Assembly (NCBI RefSeq): GCF_004345365.1
Contig: NZ_SLVF01000002.1
Span: 372,001-436,000 of the forward strand
DNA: 64,000 nt
Source of the DNA: Kribbella sp. VKM Ac-2568
GTDB taxonomy: Bacteria > Actinomycetota > Actinomycetes > Propionibacteriales > Kribbellaceae
Reading direction: 5' to 3'
The stretch's first letter is position 1. The number at the start of each line of letters is the position of its first letter. The notes beneath the pieces were generated by a model that made no database searches, was not told the origin of the DNA, and was given only the letters and a program-made list of their open reading frames with translations. Shown here piece after piece: positions 24,996-34,037 of the stretch. The position numbers and the translations under genes were made by a program.

Positions 24996-25327
24996 GCGGA
25001 CAGCCCTTCAGCGCTGCAAACGCGGCAAGGGTCGCATGCCCCGCGACTTGCTCTGGTCGGCGAGTGGCGCGAGCCAGGCAGTGGACGTCGCCGCTGCTGC
25101 CGCGATGTCCGTGGGGCGACGCATCCTGCCCGACCGGTGGGTGTAGCACCGGTGGGGACAGCAGCTCCCTTACGTCGCGGTCCGCAGTCCTCAATCGGCA
25201 CGCTACGCCTTGTCCTGCCATCGAGATAGAGGCATCGGGGAATGCACCCACCCGCGAGCCGCGACGCAGGAGCGGCGGGCCACGGGTGGGTGGGAGCGGC
25301 GACGGAGGAGTTGCGTGGGCAGGGGTT
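24996..25327. other. Non-coding gap between the lipoprotein and phoX-like genes
   Basis: About 330 bp. Open frames here lack a plausible start and coding character. It should hold the promoter of the minus-strand lipoprotein in its left part and the terminator of the phoX-like gene in its right part (25245-25292). I see nothing else. Confidence 0.5.
25245..25292. terminator. Hairpin downstream of the phoX-like gene
   Basis: CACCCACCCG at 25245-25254 pairs perfectly with CGGGTGGGTG at 25283-25292. The loop contains a second small stem (GCCGC with GCGGC). It lies 36-83 bp past the TAA of the minus-strand phoX-like gene, a good position for a terminator. Confidence 0.6.
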
Positions 25328-26734
25328 TTACCGGCGGCGGCGCCAGGGGCCTGTGATGGCGTAGGTGATGCCTGGGGTGTAGACGTTGAAGAACATGGTG
25401 CGGCCGTCGGCGGAGAAGCCGGCGCCGGCCAGTTCGCCGTACTCCGGGGCTTCTGGCGTGCCGTTGTTGACCCGGTTCCTGGCGAACTTGAAGACTTCGC
25501 CGTCCTCGGTGGTGCCGAGGATGTGCTGGTCGCCGAGGCCGTCCTCGCACATCATCAGACCGCCGTACGGCGACATCGTGATGTTGTCGGGGGCATCGAA
25601 CTCGGGGTTGTCGGAGCCGGGCGTCGGGCGGGTGAAGATGACCTCGAGGCGGAGCGTGCGCTTGCGCGGGTCGTACTTCCAGACCTGGCCGTCGTGGTTC
25701 TGCTGGGGGCCGAGCTCGGTCCGCGCGAACGACGACACGAAGTACACGCAGCGGTCGCGCGTGCCCCACCAACAGCCTTCGAGCTTGTACCCGCCGGTGA
25801 TCGGCTTCGCGTAATCCTGGGCCCGGACCGACTCGCTCGTCGCCAGCGGATCCGGGACCTTCACCCACTCGACGTTGCCCAGTACCGTGCCGGCTTCCTG
25901 GAACACGGACAGGTCCGGCGTACCGGCGATGCTCATCGCCTGTAGTTCGCCACCGGCGCGCAGGCTGCCCCAGCCGCCGCGTGGGCGGTTCGGCAGGAAG
26001 CGGTAGAAGCCGCCGAGCGGGGCGACGAAGGCGTCCTCGGTCTCGTAGACGATGCCGGTGGACGGGTCGATCGCGACCGCCTCGTGCTGGAACCGCCCCA
26101 TCTCCTTGAGCGGGAAGGGGTGGTTGTTGCGCCGGTCGTCATACGGGTCGACCTCGAAGATGAAGCCGTGGTCCTTGGTGTAGCCGCTCTGCCCGGCCTT
26201 GAGCTCGGTCTCCTCGCAGGTGAGCCAGGTGCGCCACGGGGTGATGCCGCCCGAGCAGTTGATCGCCGAGCCGCCGAGGCTGACGAACTCCTTGGTCGCG
26301 TTGTTGTGCCGGTCCACGACCAGCGTGCTGGTGCCACCCGCGCCCGCGGGGTCGTAGGTCCGCTCCGGCGGGGCGACCACCTTGATCGTCGCGGTCGGGC
26401 TGCACTCGTGGTTCCGGACGAGCCGGTTGCCGCCGTGGCTGTCCGGGAAGGTGCCCATCCCGTCGAACCGGCTGGGCGTCTGCAACCCGTCCGGCCGAAC
26501 CGTGCCCTCGCGGGACAGCACGTTGTACTTGAACCCGCGTGGCAGGTCGAGCATGCCTTTCGGGTCCTCGATCAGCGGGCCGTACCCGATCTTCGGGCCC
26601 GAGGTGCCGAGCGCCGGTTGAGCGGTGTACAGCGCTTCGACCGAGCCTGCCACGCTGACGGCAACACCCGCTGCGGCCGCACGGGCGACGAACTGCCGCC
26701 GGGACAGGGGATTCGACTGCGGTTCCACGGACAC
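25328..26734 (-). CDS. Tat-exported PhoX-family (DUF839) phosphatase
   Basis: 468 residues from the GTG at 26734, chosen because AAGGAGG lies 7 nt upstream. A longer frame exists but has no such site. The N-terminus has the twin-arginine motif SRRQFVARA and a hydrophobic Ala-rich stretch, so export is by Tat. The body has DUF839/PhoX hallmarks: LDLPRGFKYNVLSREG, DGMGTFPDSHGGNRLVRNHE, GGITPWRTWLTCEET, FVAPLGGFYRFLPN and the final DGRTMFFNVYTPG. PhoX proteins are calcium/iron-dependent alkaline phosphatases that release phosphate outside the cell. Four PHO-box units just upstream support phosphate control by PhoP. I leave the symbol empty because paralogues of this family vary in substrate. Confidence 0.9.
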   Translation of the reverse strand: MSVEPQSNPLSRRQFVARAAAAGVAVSVAGSVEALYTAQPALGTSGPKIGYGPLIEDPKGMLDLPRGFKYNVLSREGTVRPDGLQTPSRFDGMGTFPDSHGGNRLVRNHECSPTATIKVVAPPERTYDPAGAGGTSTLVVDRHNNATKEFVSLGGSAINCSGGITPWRTWLTCEETELKAGQSGYTKDHGFIFEVDPYDDRRNNHPFPLKEMGRFQHEAVAIDPSTGIVYETEDAFVAPLGGFYRFLPNRPRGGWGSLRAGGELQAMSIAGTPDLSVFQEAGTVLGNVEWVKVPDPLATSESVRAQDYAKPITGGYKLEGCWWGTRDRCVYFVSSFARTELGPQQNHDGQVWKYDPRKRTLRLEVIFTRPTPGSDNPEFDAPDNITMSPYGGLMMCEDGLGDQHILGTTEDGEVFKFARNRVNNGTPEAPEYGELAGAGFSADGRTMFFNVYTPGITYAITGPWRRRR

Positions 26735-26768
26735 GAGGGGGCCTCCTTGGGCGGGAAGAAACTGCCGA

Positions 26769-26812
26769 CCCCTGTGAACGTATGGTGAACAGCCGTCAAC
26801 GACAAGGTGAAC
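26769..26812 (-). promoter_or_regulatory. PHO box: four consecutive 11-nt PhoP half-sites
   Basis: Read on the minus strand, four contiguous 11-mers occur: GTTCACCTTGT (26802-26812), CGTTGACGGCT (26791-26801), GTTCACCATAC (26780-26790) and GTTCACAGGGG (26769-26779). Units 1, 3 and 4 begin with GTTCAC, the core of the actinomycete PhoP direct repeat unit, and unit 2 is degenerate. The array ends 35 nt before the phoX-like start codon. Confidence 0.85.
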
Positions 26813-26913
26813 CGCGCGTCGCGCCGCACCCGGATCCTCGACCGTAGCGCGGCCCACACGCGACGTGTCGCGCGCAGACCACCCGGTCCACGCGCGACAC
26901 GAACACCCACTAC

Positions 26914-28218
26914 CTATTGGTAGCAGGGCTTGCTGAACTCGTACTTCTCGGCTGTCTTGCCGGTGAAGAAGTCCTTCTCGACCGCCACCCCGGTCGGCGA
27001 CGGAGCATCCACCTTGGAGATCAGGCTCTGCCGGAAGACCCGGTCGTTCGGTTCTCCGCCGTACTTGCCGGCGTCGGCGGGCAGCATGCCCTCGTAGTCG
27101 ACCGTGGTCAGGGACTTCACCGCGGCCAGCAGCCCGGCCCGGGTCAGGTCCTTGCTCTCGACCGCCTTCTCCAGCGCGGCTTTCATCGGGTACGACCAGA
27201 CCCAGCCGGCCGTGTACCCGTCACTCGGCGCGGCCTTGAACGCGGCCTCCCCCAGGGTCTCGCGCAACGCCTTGTGGCCCGGGGTGTCCGTCCCGTACGG
27301 ACCCCAAGGTGCCGACTGCAGGTAGAGCGCCGTCAGCGCGGGCCCGGCCGGACTCTTCAGCAGGGCCGGGTTCCAGGTCGGGCTGGTGCCGATGAACTTG
27401 CCCTTGTACCCCGCCTGGGCCGCGCCGCCGACGATGGTCGCCGCCTCGGTCGGACCGGTGGTGAGGATGACCATGTCCGGCTTGGCCGCCACCAGTTTGG
27501 TGATCGCCGCGCCCTGGTTCTCCTGCCCCGGCGCGGTCGGGATGTCGGTGAACGTCATCCCGTTCGCCTCGGCCGCGATCTTCGTACCGGCGGCCGCGTC
27601 GTCGCCGTAGTCGCCCGGGAAGTGCACCGCCGCGACGGTCTTCGCCTTCAGCGTCTCCGCGCCGTAGTCGACCGAGTTCATCGACTCGAAGCAGTAGTTG
27701 GTGCCCGACTCGAGGATCACGTCCTCGAACGCCCAGGCCGACGTCCACGAGGCCGGTACCGCGATCACGTTGCTCGCCTTCAGGTCCGCGAGGATCGCCG
27801 CGGTGGGTGGCGAGCCGAGGGTCTGCGCGAGGCCGAGCACGTTCGGCTTGATCTCGGAGTACACCTCGTTGTGGATCTGCGGGTTGTACTTGTTGTCCTT
27901 GGTGTACTTCGTGATGTCGACCTCGTACCCACCGATGCCGCCGGCCGTGTTGACCCGCTTCCAGAACGCCTTCTGGCCTTCCGTGACCGGCACCCCCAGC
28001 GCCTTGAACGGGCCTTCGGTCAGGTCCGAGATGACGCCGAGGTAGATACAGCCCTTCGCCTGGTCGACCGCGCTCGGACAGGGGTCCGCGGTGACGCCGA
28101 CGTCGAACTTGACGCCCTCGCTGCCCTGCTGTGTCTCGGGCGCGTCGTTCCGGCACCCGGCGACGGCCAGTACGGCGGCCACCAGGCCCACCGCGACCGT
28201 CCTGCGACTTCTGCTCAT
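26914..28218 (-). CDS. ABC transporter substrate-binding lipoprotein, LivK type
   Basis: 434 residues, a periplasmic-binding-protein-type-1 (Leu/Ile/Val-binding) fold with a lipoprotein signal ending VLAVAGC (Cys22). GVISDLTEGPFKALGVPVTEGQKAFWKRVN is the usual N-terminal region. GGAGGA lies 9 nt before the ATG. It is the last gene of the minus-strand operon beginning at 33754 and delivers the substrate to the LivH/LivM channel. The acyl-CoA ligase in the operon suggests that the ligand may be a carboxylic acid rather than a branched-chain amino acid (inference). Confidence 0.9.
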   Translation of the reverse strand: MSRSRRTVAVGLVAAVLAVAGCRNDAPETQQGSEGVKFDVGVTADPCPSAVDQAKGCIYLGVISDLTEGPFKALGVPVTEGQKAFWKRVNTAGGIGGYEVDITKYTKDNKYNPQIHNEVYSEIKPNVLGLAQTLGSPPTAAILADLKASNVIAVPASWTSAWAFEDVILESGTNYCFESMNSVDYGAETLKAKTVAAVHFPGDYGDDAAAGTKIAAEANGMTFTDIPTAPGQENQGAAITKLVAAKPDMVILTTGPTEAATIVGGAAQAGYKGKFIGTSPTWNPALLKSPAGPALTALYLQSAPWGPYGTDTPGHKALRETLGEAAFKAAPSDGYTAGWVWSYPMKAALEKAVESKDLTRAGLLAAVKSLTTVDYEGMLPADAGKYGGEPNDRVFRQSLISKVDAPSPTGVAVEKDFFTGKTAEKYEFSKPCYQ

Positions 28219-28259
28219 CGCTCTTCCTCCTCAGGCTTCTCCCCGACGGACCCCAGCGG

Positions 28260-29378
28260 TCAGTGCGAGAACGGCCACGACTTCCAGTAGGTACGGATGC
28301 GGATCCAGATCCCGAACAGCCCTCGCGGTTCGAAGATCAGGAAGCCGATGATCAACAGGCCGTAGAGGATCGTCTCGACCTGGAAGACCGTGATGCCCCC
28401 GGACGTCGAACTGCTGCTGATGAACGGCAGCACGGCCGGCAGCTCGCGGGTGACCCGCGGCAACAGCGTGATGAACAACGCGCCCAGCACCGATCCCGAG
28501 ATGGTGGCGACGCCGCCGACCAGGATCATCGCGATGTACTGCACCGACAGCGCGAGGTTGAACGACCCCGGCTCGACGAAGCCGATCATCACGTACAACA
28601 ACGCCCCCGCGACGCCGGCGTAGAACGACGACACCGCGAAGGCGATCATCTTGTACCGCGTCACGTCGACGCCGATCACCTCGGCGGCCAGATCGCGGTC
28701 CCGTACCGCGGCCAGCGCCCGGCCGATCCGCGACCGGACCAGATTCCGCGCCAGCACCCCGAAGATCACCAGCAGCACGAACATCAACAGGTACAGCTTC
28801 TGCGCCTTCGTGAAGAACTCGCCGTCGACAGCGAACTGGATGCCGAACAACTCCGGTACCGCGGCCGGCCGCCCGACCCCCACTCCCCCAGTGAGATCCC
28901 CCCAGTGCTTGAACAGGTGCTCGCCGATGAAGACGAGCCCGAGCGTCACGACGGCCAGGTACAACCCGCGCAGCCGGGCCGCCAGCGGCGCGACGATCAG
29001 TCCGGCGAGTCCCGCGACCAGGCCGGACGCGAGCAACCAGATCGGGAACGAGGTGATCCCGAACCCGATCAGCCGGGTGCTGTCCGGATCACCCGACAAC
29101 GTCGCCGCCGTATAGGCCCCGAGCCCGAGGAAGAACGCGTGCCCCAGGGACACCTGGCCGGCGTACCCGGTGACGAGGTTGAGGCCGATGGCGCCGATCG
29201 CGGCGACGAACGCGGTGGCCAGGACGGCGAGCAGGTCGTCCTCGAGCATGAACGGCAGCAGTACTGCGACCAGCGCCAGGACGAGGGTCCACCAGCGCTT
29301 GGCGGGGGTGTTCAGCAACGCCATGTCCTGCGCGTACGACAGGTAGAGCTGAGGTCTGCCGAGCCGGGTGCTGCTCAT
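28260..29378 (-). CDS. ABC transporter permease, LivM type
   Basis: 372 residues with 8-10 membrane helices and the LivM segments VTGYAGQVSLGHAFFLGLGAYTAA and AAVRDRDLAAEVIGVDVTRYKMIAFAVSSFYAGVAGALL, the latter containing the coupling region to the ATPases. The start at 29378 is chosen because it overlaps the livH stop (ATGA). A longer in-frame extension has shadow-like composition. It pairs with LivH to form the membrane channel. Confidence 0.93.
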   Translation of the reverse strand: MSSTRLGRPQLYLSYAQDMALLNTPAKRWWTLVLALVAVLLPFMLEDDLLAVLATAFVAAIGAIGLNLVTGYAGQVSLGHAFFLGLGAYTAATLSGDPDSTRLIGFGITSFPIWLLASGLVAGLAGLIVAPLAARLRGLYLAVVTLGLVFIGEHLFKHWGDLTGGVGVGRPAAVPELFGIQFAVDGEFFTKAQKLYLLMFVLLVIFGVLARNLVRSRIGRALAAVRDRDLAAEVIGVDVTRYKMIAFAVSSFYAGVAGALLYVMIGFVEPGSFNLALSVQYIAMILVGGVATISGSVLGALFITLLPRVTRELPAVLPFISSSSTSGGITVFQVETILYGLLIIGFLIFEPRGLFGIWIRIRTYWKSWPFSH

Positions 29379-30262
29379 ATCCGCTCCACCTCCCGGGTGC
29401 CGAAGAGGCCGTACGGTCTGACCAGCAGGACGAGCAGCATCAGCAGGTACGGCACGACCAGGAAGAAGTCGCCGCCGAAGACCGGGCTTAGGTCGCCGCC
29501 GTAGTTGCCGACCAGCGCCTCGACCACGCCGATCGCGAGCCCGGCGATCACCGCGCCGCCGAGCGAGTCCAGGCCGCCCAGGATGATCACCGGCAACGCC
29601 TTCAACGCGGTCAGCCAGAGGTTCTGCTCCAGCCCGATGCCGGTCGACAGGAACACCCCGGCCAGGCCGGCGAGCATCGCCGCGAGCGCCCACGACAGCG
29701 AGAACACCCGGCCGACGGACACGCCCTGGGCCTGCGCGACCTCCTGGTCCGACGACGCCGCCCGCATCGCGAGTCCGGTGCGGGACCAGCGGTAGAAGGC
29801 GAACAGCGCGGCGACCACCACCAGCGTGGTGACCAGAGTGGCGAGGTGCCGTTGGTCAACGGTCACCCCGAGCAGCTTCACCTGCTTCAGGCCCCAAGGG
29901 TCGCCCATCTGCCGGATGTCCAGGCCGATGAAGGAGTTCACCACCGTACGGATCACGATGTCGACGCCGAGCGTGATGATCGCGATCACGAACACCGGCT
30001 TGCCGATCATCGGCCGCAGCGCCACCCGTTCGACCCCCGCGCCGAGCAACGCGGTGAGCAGCAGCGCGACCACGACGGCCAGGAAGAAGTTCAGCTCGAG
30101 CACCAGGTAGCTGACGAGCACGCCGCCGGTCATCATGAAGGCCGGCTGGGCGAAGCTGATCACCCGCATGGACTTGTAGATGATCACGAAACCCAACGCG
30201 AGCAGGGCGTAGATCGAGCCGTTGCCCAGACCGCGGACCACCGTGGCGACGAACTCGTTCAC
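29375..30262 (-). CDS. ABC transporter permease, LivH type
   Basis: 295 residues, about 8 membrane helices. GNGSIYALLALGFVIIYKSMRVISFAQ at the N-terminus and AASSDQEVAQAQGVSVGRVFSLSWALAAMLAG are family hallmarks. The GTG start overlaps the stop of the acyl-CoA ligase gene (GTGA) and its own stop overlaps livM, so the five genes livF-livG-ligase-livH-livM are translationally coupled. Confidence 0.93.
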   Translation of the reverse strand: MNEFVATVVRGLGNGSIYALLALGFVIIYKSMRVISFAQPAFMMTGGVLVSYLVLELNFFLAVVVALLLTALLGAGVERVALRPMIGKPVFVIAIITLGVDIVIRTVVNSFIGLDIRQMGDPWGLKQVKLLGVTVDQRHLATLVTTLVVVAALFAFYRWSRTGLAMRAASSDQEVAQAQGVSVGRVFSLSWALAAMLAGLAGVFLSTGIGLEQNLWLTALKALPVIILGGLDSLGGAVIAGLAIGVVEALVGNYGGDLSPVFGGDFFLVVPYLLMLLVLLVRPYGLFGTREVERI

Positions 30263-32118
30263 CGCACACCTCCGCGGTACATCGACTCGACGAGATCGGC
30301 GAAGGCGTTCGTGACGGCGCTCCGCTTCACCTTCTGGGTCGCGGTCAGCTCACCGTCCTCGTGCTCCAGCAGCTTCGGCAGCAGCCGGAACGTCTTCACC
30401 TGCTCGACCGTCGCGAACCGCTCGTTGACCTCGTCGACCACTCCCTGCACGAGCGCGACCACCTCCGCCTTCGAGGACAGATCCCGGTATGTCGAGTACG
30501 GCAGCCGGTGCAGTTGCGCCCAGTGGCCGACGGTGTCCGGCTCGATCCCGATCAGCGCGGACAGGTACTTGCGCCGGTCGCCGATCACCACCGCCTCCTT
30601 GACGTACGGCGAGGCCTTCAGCGCGTTCTCGATCTCGGACGGGGCGATGTTCTTGCCGCCCGCGGTGATGATCAGGTCCTTCATCCGGTCGGTGATCCGC
30701 AGATGGGTGCCGTCGACCCACTCCCCCACGTCGCCGGTGTGCAACCAGCCGTCCGGGTCGATCATCCGCTCGGTCGCCTCCGGGTCCTGCCAGTACCCCG
30801 CGAAGGTGCCCGGGTGCCGGGTCAGGATCTCGCCGGTGGTCTCGTCGATCCGCAGTTCCACCCCCTCGTGCCGTTCGCCGACGGTGCCGACCTTCACCCG
30901 GCCCGGGCGGTTCGCCGTCGCCACCGCGGTGTTCTCGGTCATCCCGTACACCTCGTGCATCGGCAGCCCCAGACCCATGAAGAACCGCAGCACCTCGGGC
31001 GCGATCGGCGCCGCCCCGGACGCGGCGTACCGGACCTTGCGCAGGCCGATCCGGTCGAGCAGCGCGCGGTAGCAGACGACGTACCCGATCGCGTGGACAA
31101 GCCGGGAGGACGCGGTGTGCCGGCCGCCGTTGGCGGCGAGGGTGTCGCCGATCCAGTCGGCACGGCGCAGCCAGTAGCCGCCGACGCGGCGCTTCAGCGG
31201 GCCGGCCGAGGCGATCCGGATCTGGACGCCGGCCGCGATCTTCTCCCAGATCCTCGGCACGCCGAAGAGGATCGTCGGCTGCACCTCGTGCAGGTTGGGA
31301 GCGACGGTCTCGATCGACTCGGCGAAGTGCACGCAGACGCCCGCACCCGCGCCGAACCAGCAACTGAAGACCCGCTCGGCGACGTGGCACAACGGCAGGT
31401 AGGACAACACGCTGTCCTTGGACGACGGCGGCGGCGCGGTGAACCCGCCGCGTTCGACCAGTTCCTGGATGGCGAAGTCCACGTTGGCGACCGTGAGCAT
31501 CACGCCTTTCGGCGGCCCGGTGGTCCCCGAGGTGTAGACCAGCGTCGCGACGTCGTCCGGGCGGACCTGGCGCATCCGCTCGTCCACAGCATCCGGGTGC
31601 ACCTCGAGGTGCTCTTTGCCGAGGGCAAGGAAATCGGGCCAGGCCAGCAGCCGTGGGTCGTCGTACCGATGGCGGATGCCGCGTGGCTCCAGGTAGACGA
31701 TGTGTTCCAGGTCCGGCAGTTCGTCGGCGACCGCGAGCGCCTTGTCCACCTGCTCCTGGTCCTCGGCGATCAGCACCCGCGTCCCCGAGTGGCGCAGCAG
31801 ATAGGCGACCTCCGCGACCGGGTTCGTCGGGTAGAGACCGACCGTGACCGCGCGGACCGCGACCGCACCGACGTCGGTGTAGAGCCACTCCCGGCGGTTC
31901 TCCGAGTGGATCGCCACCCGGTCGCCCGCTTCCATGCCCAGGGCAAGCAACGCGTGCCCGACCAGCTCAGCGGTCTGCCAGTACTGCGACCAGCTGACCT
32001 GCTGCCACAGGCCGAGGTCCTTCTCCCGCAGGGCGATCACGTCCGGGGTCGCGGTGGCGCGGTCCCGCACCCGGGCGGCGATCGTCGACAACCGGACTCC
32101 CGCGGTGACCGTGCTCAT
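30259..32118 (-). CDS. Long-chain-type acyl-CoA synthetase (AMP-forming)
   Basis: 619 residues from the ATG at 32118, which overlaps the livG stop. AMP-binding motifs: LVYTSGTTGPPKGVML (P-loop), YGMTENTAVAT, GWLHTGDVGEW, and the C-terminal catalytic lysine region ITAGGKNIAPSEIE. It activates a carboxylic acid to its CoA ester. The long-chain type (FAA1/FadD15-like) is suggested by length and by WSQYWQTAELVGHALL near the N-terminus. Its position inside a Liv-type transporter operon suggests that the imported compound is trapped as a CoA thioester on entry. The substrate could be a fatty, branched or aromatic acid and cannot be fixed from sequence. Confidence 0.92.
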   Translation of the reverse strand: MSTVTAGVRLSTIAARVRDRATATPDVIALREKDLGLWQQVSWSQYWQTAELVGHALLALGMEAGDRVAIHSENRREWLYTDVGAVAVRAVTVGLYPTNPVAEVAYLLRHSGTRVLIAEDQEQVDKALAVADELPDLEHIVYLEPRGIRHRYDDPRLLAWPDFLALGKEHLEVHPDAVDERMRQVRPDDVATLVYTSGTTGPPKGVMLTVANVDFAIQELVERGGFTAPPPSSKDSVLSYLPLCHVAERVFSCWFGAGAGVCVHFAESIETVAPNLHEVQPTILFGVPRIWEKIAAGVQIRIASAGPLKRRVGGYWLRRADWIGDTLAANGGRHTASSRLVHAIGYVVCYRALLDRIGLRKVRYAASGAAPIAPEVLRFFMGLGLPMHEVYGMTENTAVATANRPGRVKVGTVGERHEGVELRIDETTGEILTRHPGTFAGYWQDPEATERMIDPDGWLHTGDVGEWVDGTHLRITDRMKDLIITAGGKNIAPSEIENALKASPYVKEAVVIGDRRKYLSALIGIEPDTVGHWAQLHRLPYSTYRDLSSKAEVVALVQGVVDEVNERFATVEQVKTFRLLPKLLEHEDGELTATQKVKRSAVTNAFADLVESMYRGGVR

Positions 32119-32972
32119 GCGCGCTCGCCGCCGGCATGCCGCACGCCCGCCTGGTCCACGATCTTGTGCTCCTCGCCCAGGTAGGCGCGCACCACGTCGG
32201 GATCGGTCGCCACCTCCCGGGGCCGGCCGGTCCGGATCGGCCGGCCGAAGTCGACCACCATGATCCGGTCGGCCAGGTCCATCACCAGACCCATGTCGTG
32301 CTCCACCATCACCATCGGCAGGCCGAGCTCGTCGCGGATGTCGAGGATGAACCGCGCCATGTCCTCGGTCTCCTCCAGGTTCATCCCGGCGACCGGCTCG
32401 TCCAGCAGCAGCAACTTCGGCTCCGAGGCGAGCGCCCGGCCCAGTTCCACCCTCTTCTGGACGCCGTACGGGAGCAGGCCGACCGGCATCCGCCGCCACT
32501 GGGCGAGCTCGAGGAAGTCGACGATCTCCTCGACCGCCACCCGGTTCGCGAGTTCGTTGCGGCGGGCCTTGCCGAGCCAGGCGAACGCGGCCAGCACGCC
32601 GTACGGGTGGTGGTGATGGCGGCCGAGCATCAGGTTGTCGAGCACGGTCAGGTTCGAGAACAGCTCGATGTTCTGGAAGGTCCGGGCGATGCCGAGCCGC
32701 GCGATCGCGTGCGGCTTGCGCCCGATCAACTCCTCGTCGCCGAACCGCACCGAGCCCCGCTGCGGCCGGTACACCCCGGACAGCACGTTGAAGATCGAGG
32801 TCTTGCCCGCGCCGTTCGGGCCGATCACCGCGAAGAGTTCGCCGGGATCGACGGTGAAGCTGACGCCGTTGAGCGCGGTCACGCCGGAGAACCCCAGCAG
32901 CACGTCGTCGAAGGTGAGCACCGGTCGGGCCGCCGGGCGGGTGGACTCCGGCCGGGTCTCGGTCGCGGTCAT
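32115..32972 (-). CDS. ABC transporter ATP-binding protein, LivG type
   Basis: 285 residues from the ATG at 32972, which overlaps the livF stop (an ATG/GTG a few codons upstream is less likely). Walker A GPNGAGKTS, the LivG-type signature region PYGVQKRVELGRALASEPKLLLLDEPVAGMN, then VMVEHDMGLVMDLADRI. The C-terminal EVATDPDVVRAYLGEE is typical of LivG. It powers transport together with LivF. Confidence 0.94.
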   Translation of the reverse strand: MTATETRPESTRPAARPVLTFDDVLLGFSGVTALNGVSFTVDPGELFAVIGPNGAGKTSIFNVLSGVYRPQRGSVRFGDEELIGRKPHAIARLGIARTFQNIELFSNLTVLDNLMLGRHHHHPYGVLAAFAWLGKARRNELANRVAVEEIVDFLELAQWRRMPVGLLPYGVQKRVELGRALASEPKLLLLDEPVAGMNLEETEDMARFILDIRDELGLPMVMVEHDMGLVMDLADRIMVVDFGRPIRTGRPREVATDPDVVRAYLGEEHKIVDQAGVRHAGGERA

Positions 32973-33754
32973 GACAACCACCGCTTCCGGCGCCGGTAGT
33001 GCTTCACGTCGCGGAACGACCTGGAGGCGCCCTCGGCCCCGAGGCCGAGATAGAACTCCCGGACGTCGCCGTCGGCGAGCAGGTCGGCGGCCGGCTTGTC
33101 CATCACCATCGCGCCGTTCTCCAGCACGTAACCGTGTTCGGCGATCGCCAGCGCCATCGCGGCGTTCTGCTCGACCAGCAGCACGGTGGTGCCGGCCGCG
33201 TTGATGTCGACGATCACGTCCCGGATCTGCTGCACCACCATCGGCGCCAGCCCGAGACTCGGCTCGTCCATCAGCAGGTACCGCGGGTCGGACATCAGGG
33301 CGCGCCCGATCGCCAGCATCTGCTGCTCACCACCGGACAGGTAGCCGGCGATCTTGCGCCGCCGGTCGGCCAGCACCGGGAACAACTGGTAGGTCCGGTC
33401 CAGGTTGACCTTCAGCGAGCGCGGCTTGACGTGCCCGCCGACCCGCAGGTTCTCCTCGACCGTGAGCTCGGTGAAGATCCGCCGGCCTTCCATCACCTGT
33501 TTGATGCCCAGGGCAGCGATCCGGCTGGGGTCCAGGTCGTGGATCGGTTCGCCGTCGAGCGTGATCGCGCCGCGGCTCACCTCGCCGCCGTGCACGTCGA
33601 GCAGCCCCGAGATGGCGCGCAGCAGCGTGGACTTGCCTGCCCCGTTGGCCCCCAGCAGGGCGACGATCCGCCCCTGCGGGACCTCGAGGCTGACTCCGCG
33701 CAGCACCAGCATCACATCGTCGTAGACGACCTCGAGATTCGTCGCTGCCAGCAC
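32969..33754 (-). CDS. ABC transporter ATP-binding protein, LivF type
   Basis: 261 residues from a GTG at 33754 that has AGGAGG 6 nt upstream. A longer frame to 33898 lacks such a site. Walker A GANGAGKST, signature YLSGGEQQMLAIGRALMSDP, Walker B YLLMDEPSLGLAP, and LLVEQNAAMALAIAEHGYVLENG, all typical LivF. First gene of the operon. The promoter should lie in the 283-bp divergent gap to the antiporter gene. Confidence 0.93.
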   Translation of the reverse strand: MLAATNLEVVYDDVMLVLRGVSLEVPQGRIVALLGANGAGKSTLLRAISGLLDVHGGEVSRGAITLDGEPIHDLDPSRIAALGIKQVMEGRRIFTELTVEENLRVGGHVKPRSLKVNLDRTYQLFPVLADRRRKIAGYLSGGEQQMLAIGRALMSDPRYLLMDEPSLGLAPMVVQQIRDVIVDINAAGTTVLLVEQNAAMALAIAEHGYVLENGAMVMDKPAADLLADGDVREFYLGLGAEGASRSFRDVKHYRRRKRWLS

Positions 33755-33804
33755 GTCCGGCCTCCTGGATCCCCGAAGGTTCCAACCGTCCTGGCGAGTG
33801 AGTG

Positions 33805-33821
33805 TGACAGCACCGATGTCA
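33805..33821. promoter_or_regulatory. Possible operator TGACA-N7-TGTCA upstream of livF
   Basis: A 5-7-5 inverted repeat about 50 bp upstream of the livF start, inside the divergent gap 33755-34037. The form resembles sites of TetR/GntR-type regulators of acid metabolism, but short repeats like this occur by chance. The rest of the gap shows nothing else I can name. Confidence 0.3.
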
Positions 33822-34037
33822 TCTGCGGAAGACCTCCGGCCCGGAAATCGGACGCCGGTCGCCAAAACGTGATCGTGACCGGAAACGCTGCCTGACAACG
33901 CATTCCCGCTCAGTCAGGAGCAAACTACGGCAACGCCGTGGTACAGGAGGTCAGCGCGAGCGACTCGGGCTGCGATGCGCTGCTGATCGTCCGGGCGGGG
34001 GGAGGTTCCGGCACGGACGATCAGTCAGGCTGGTGGA

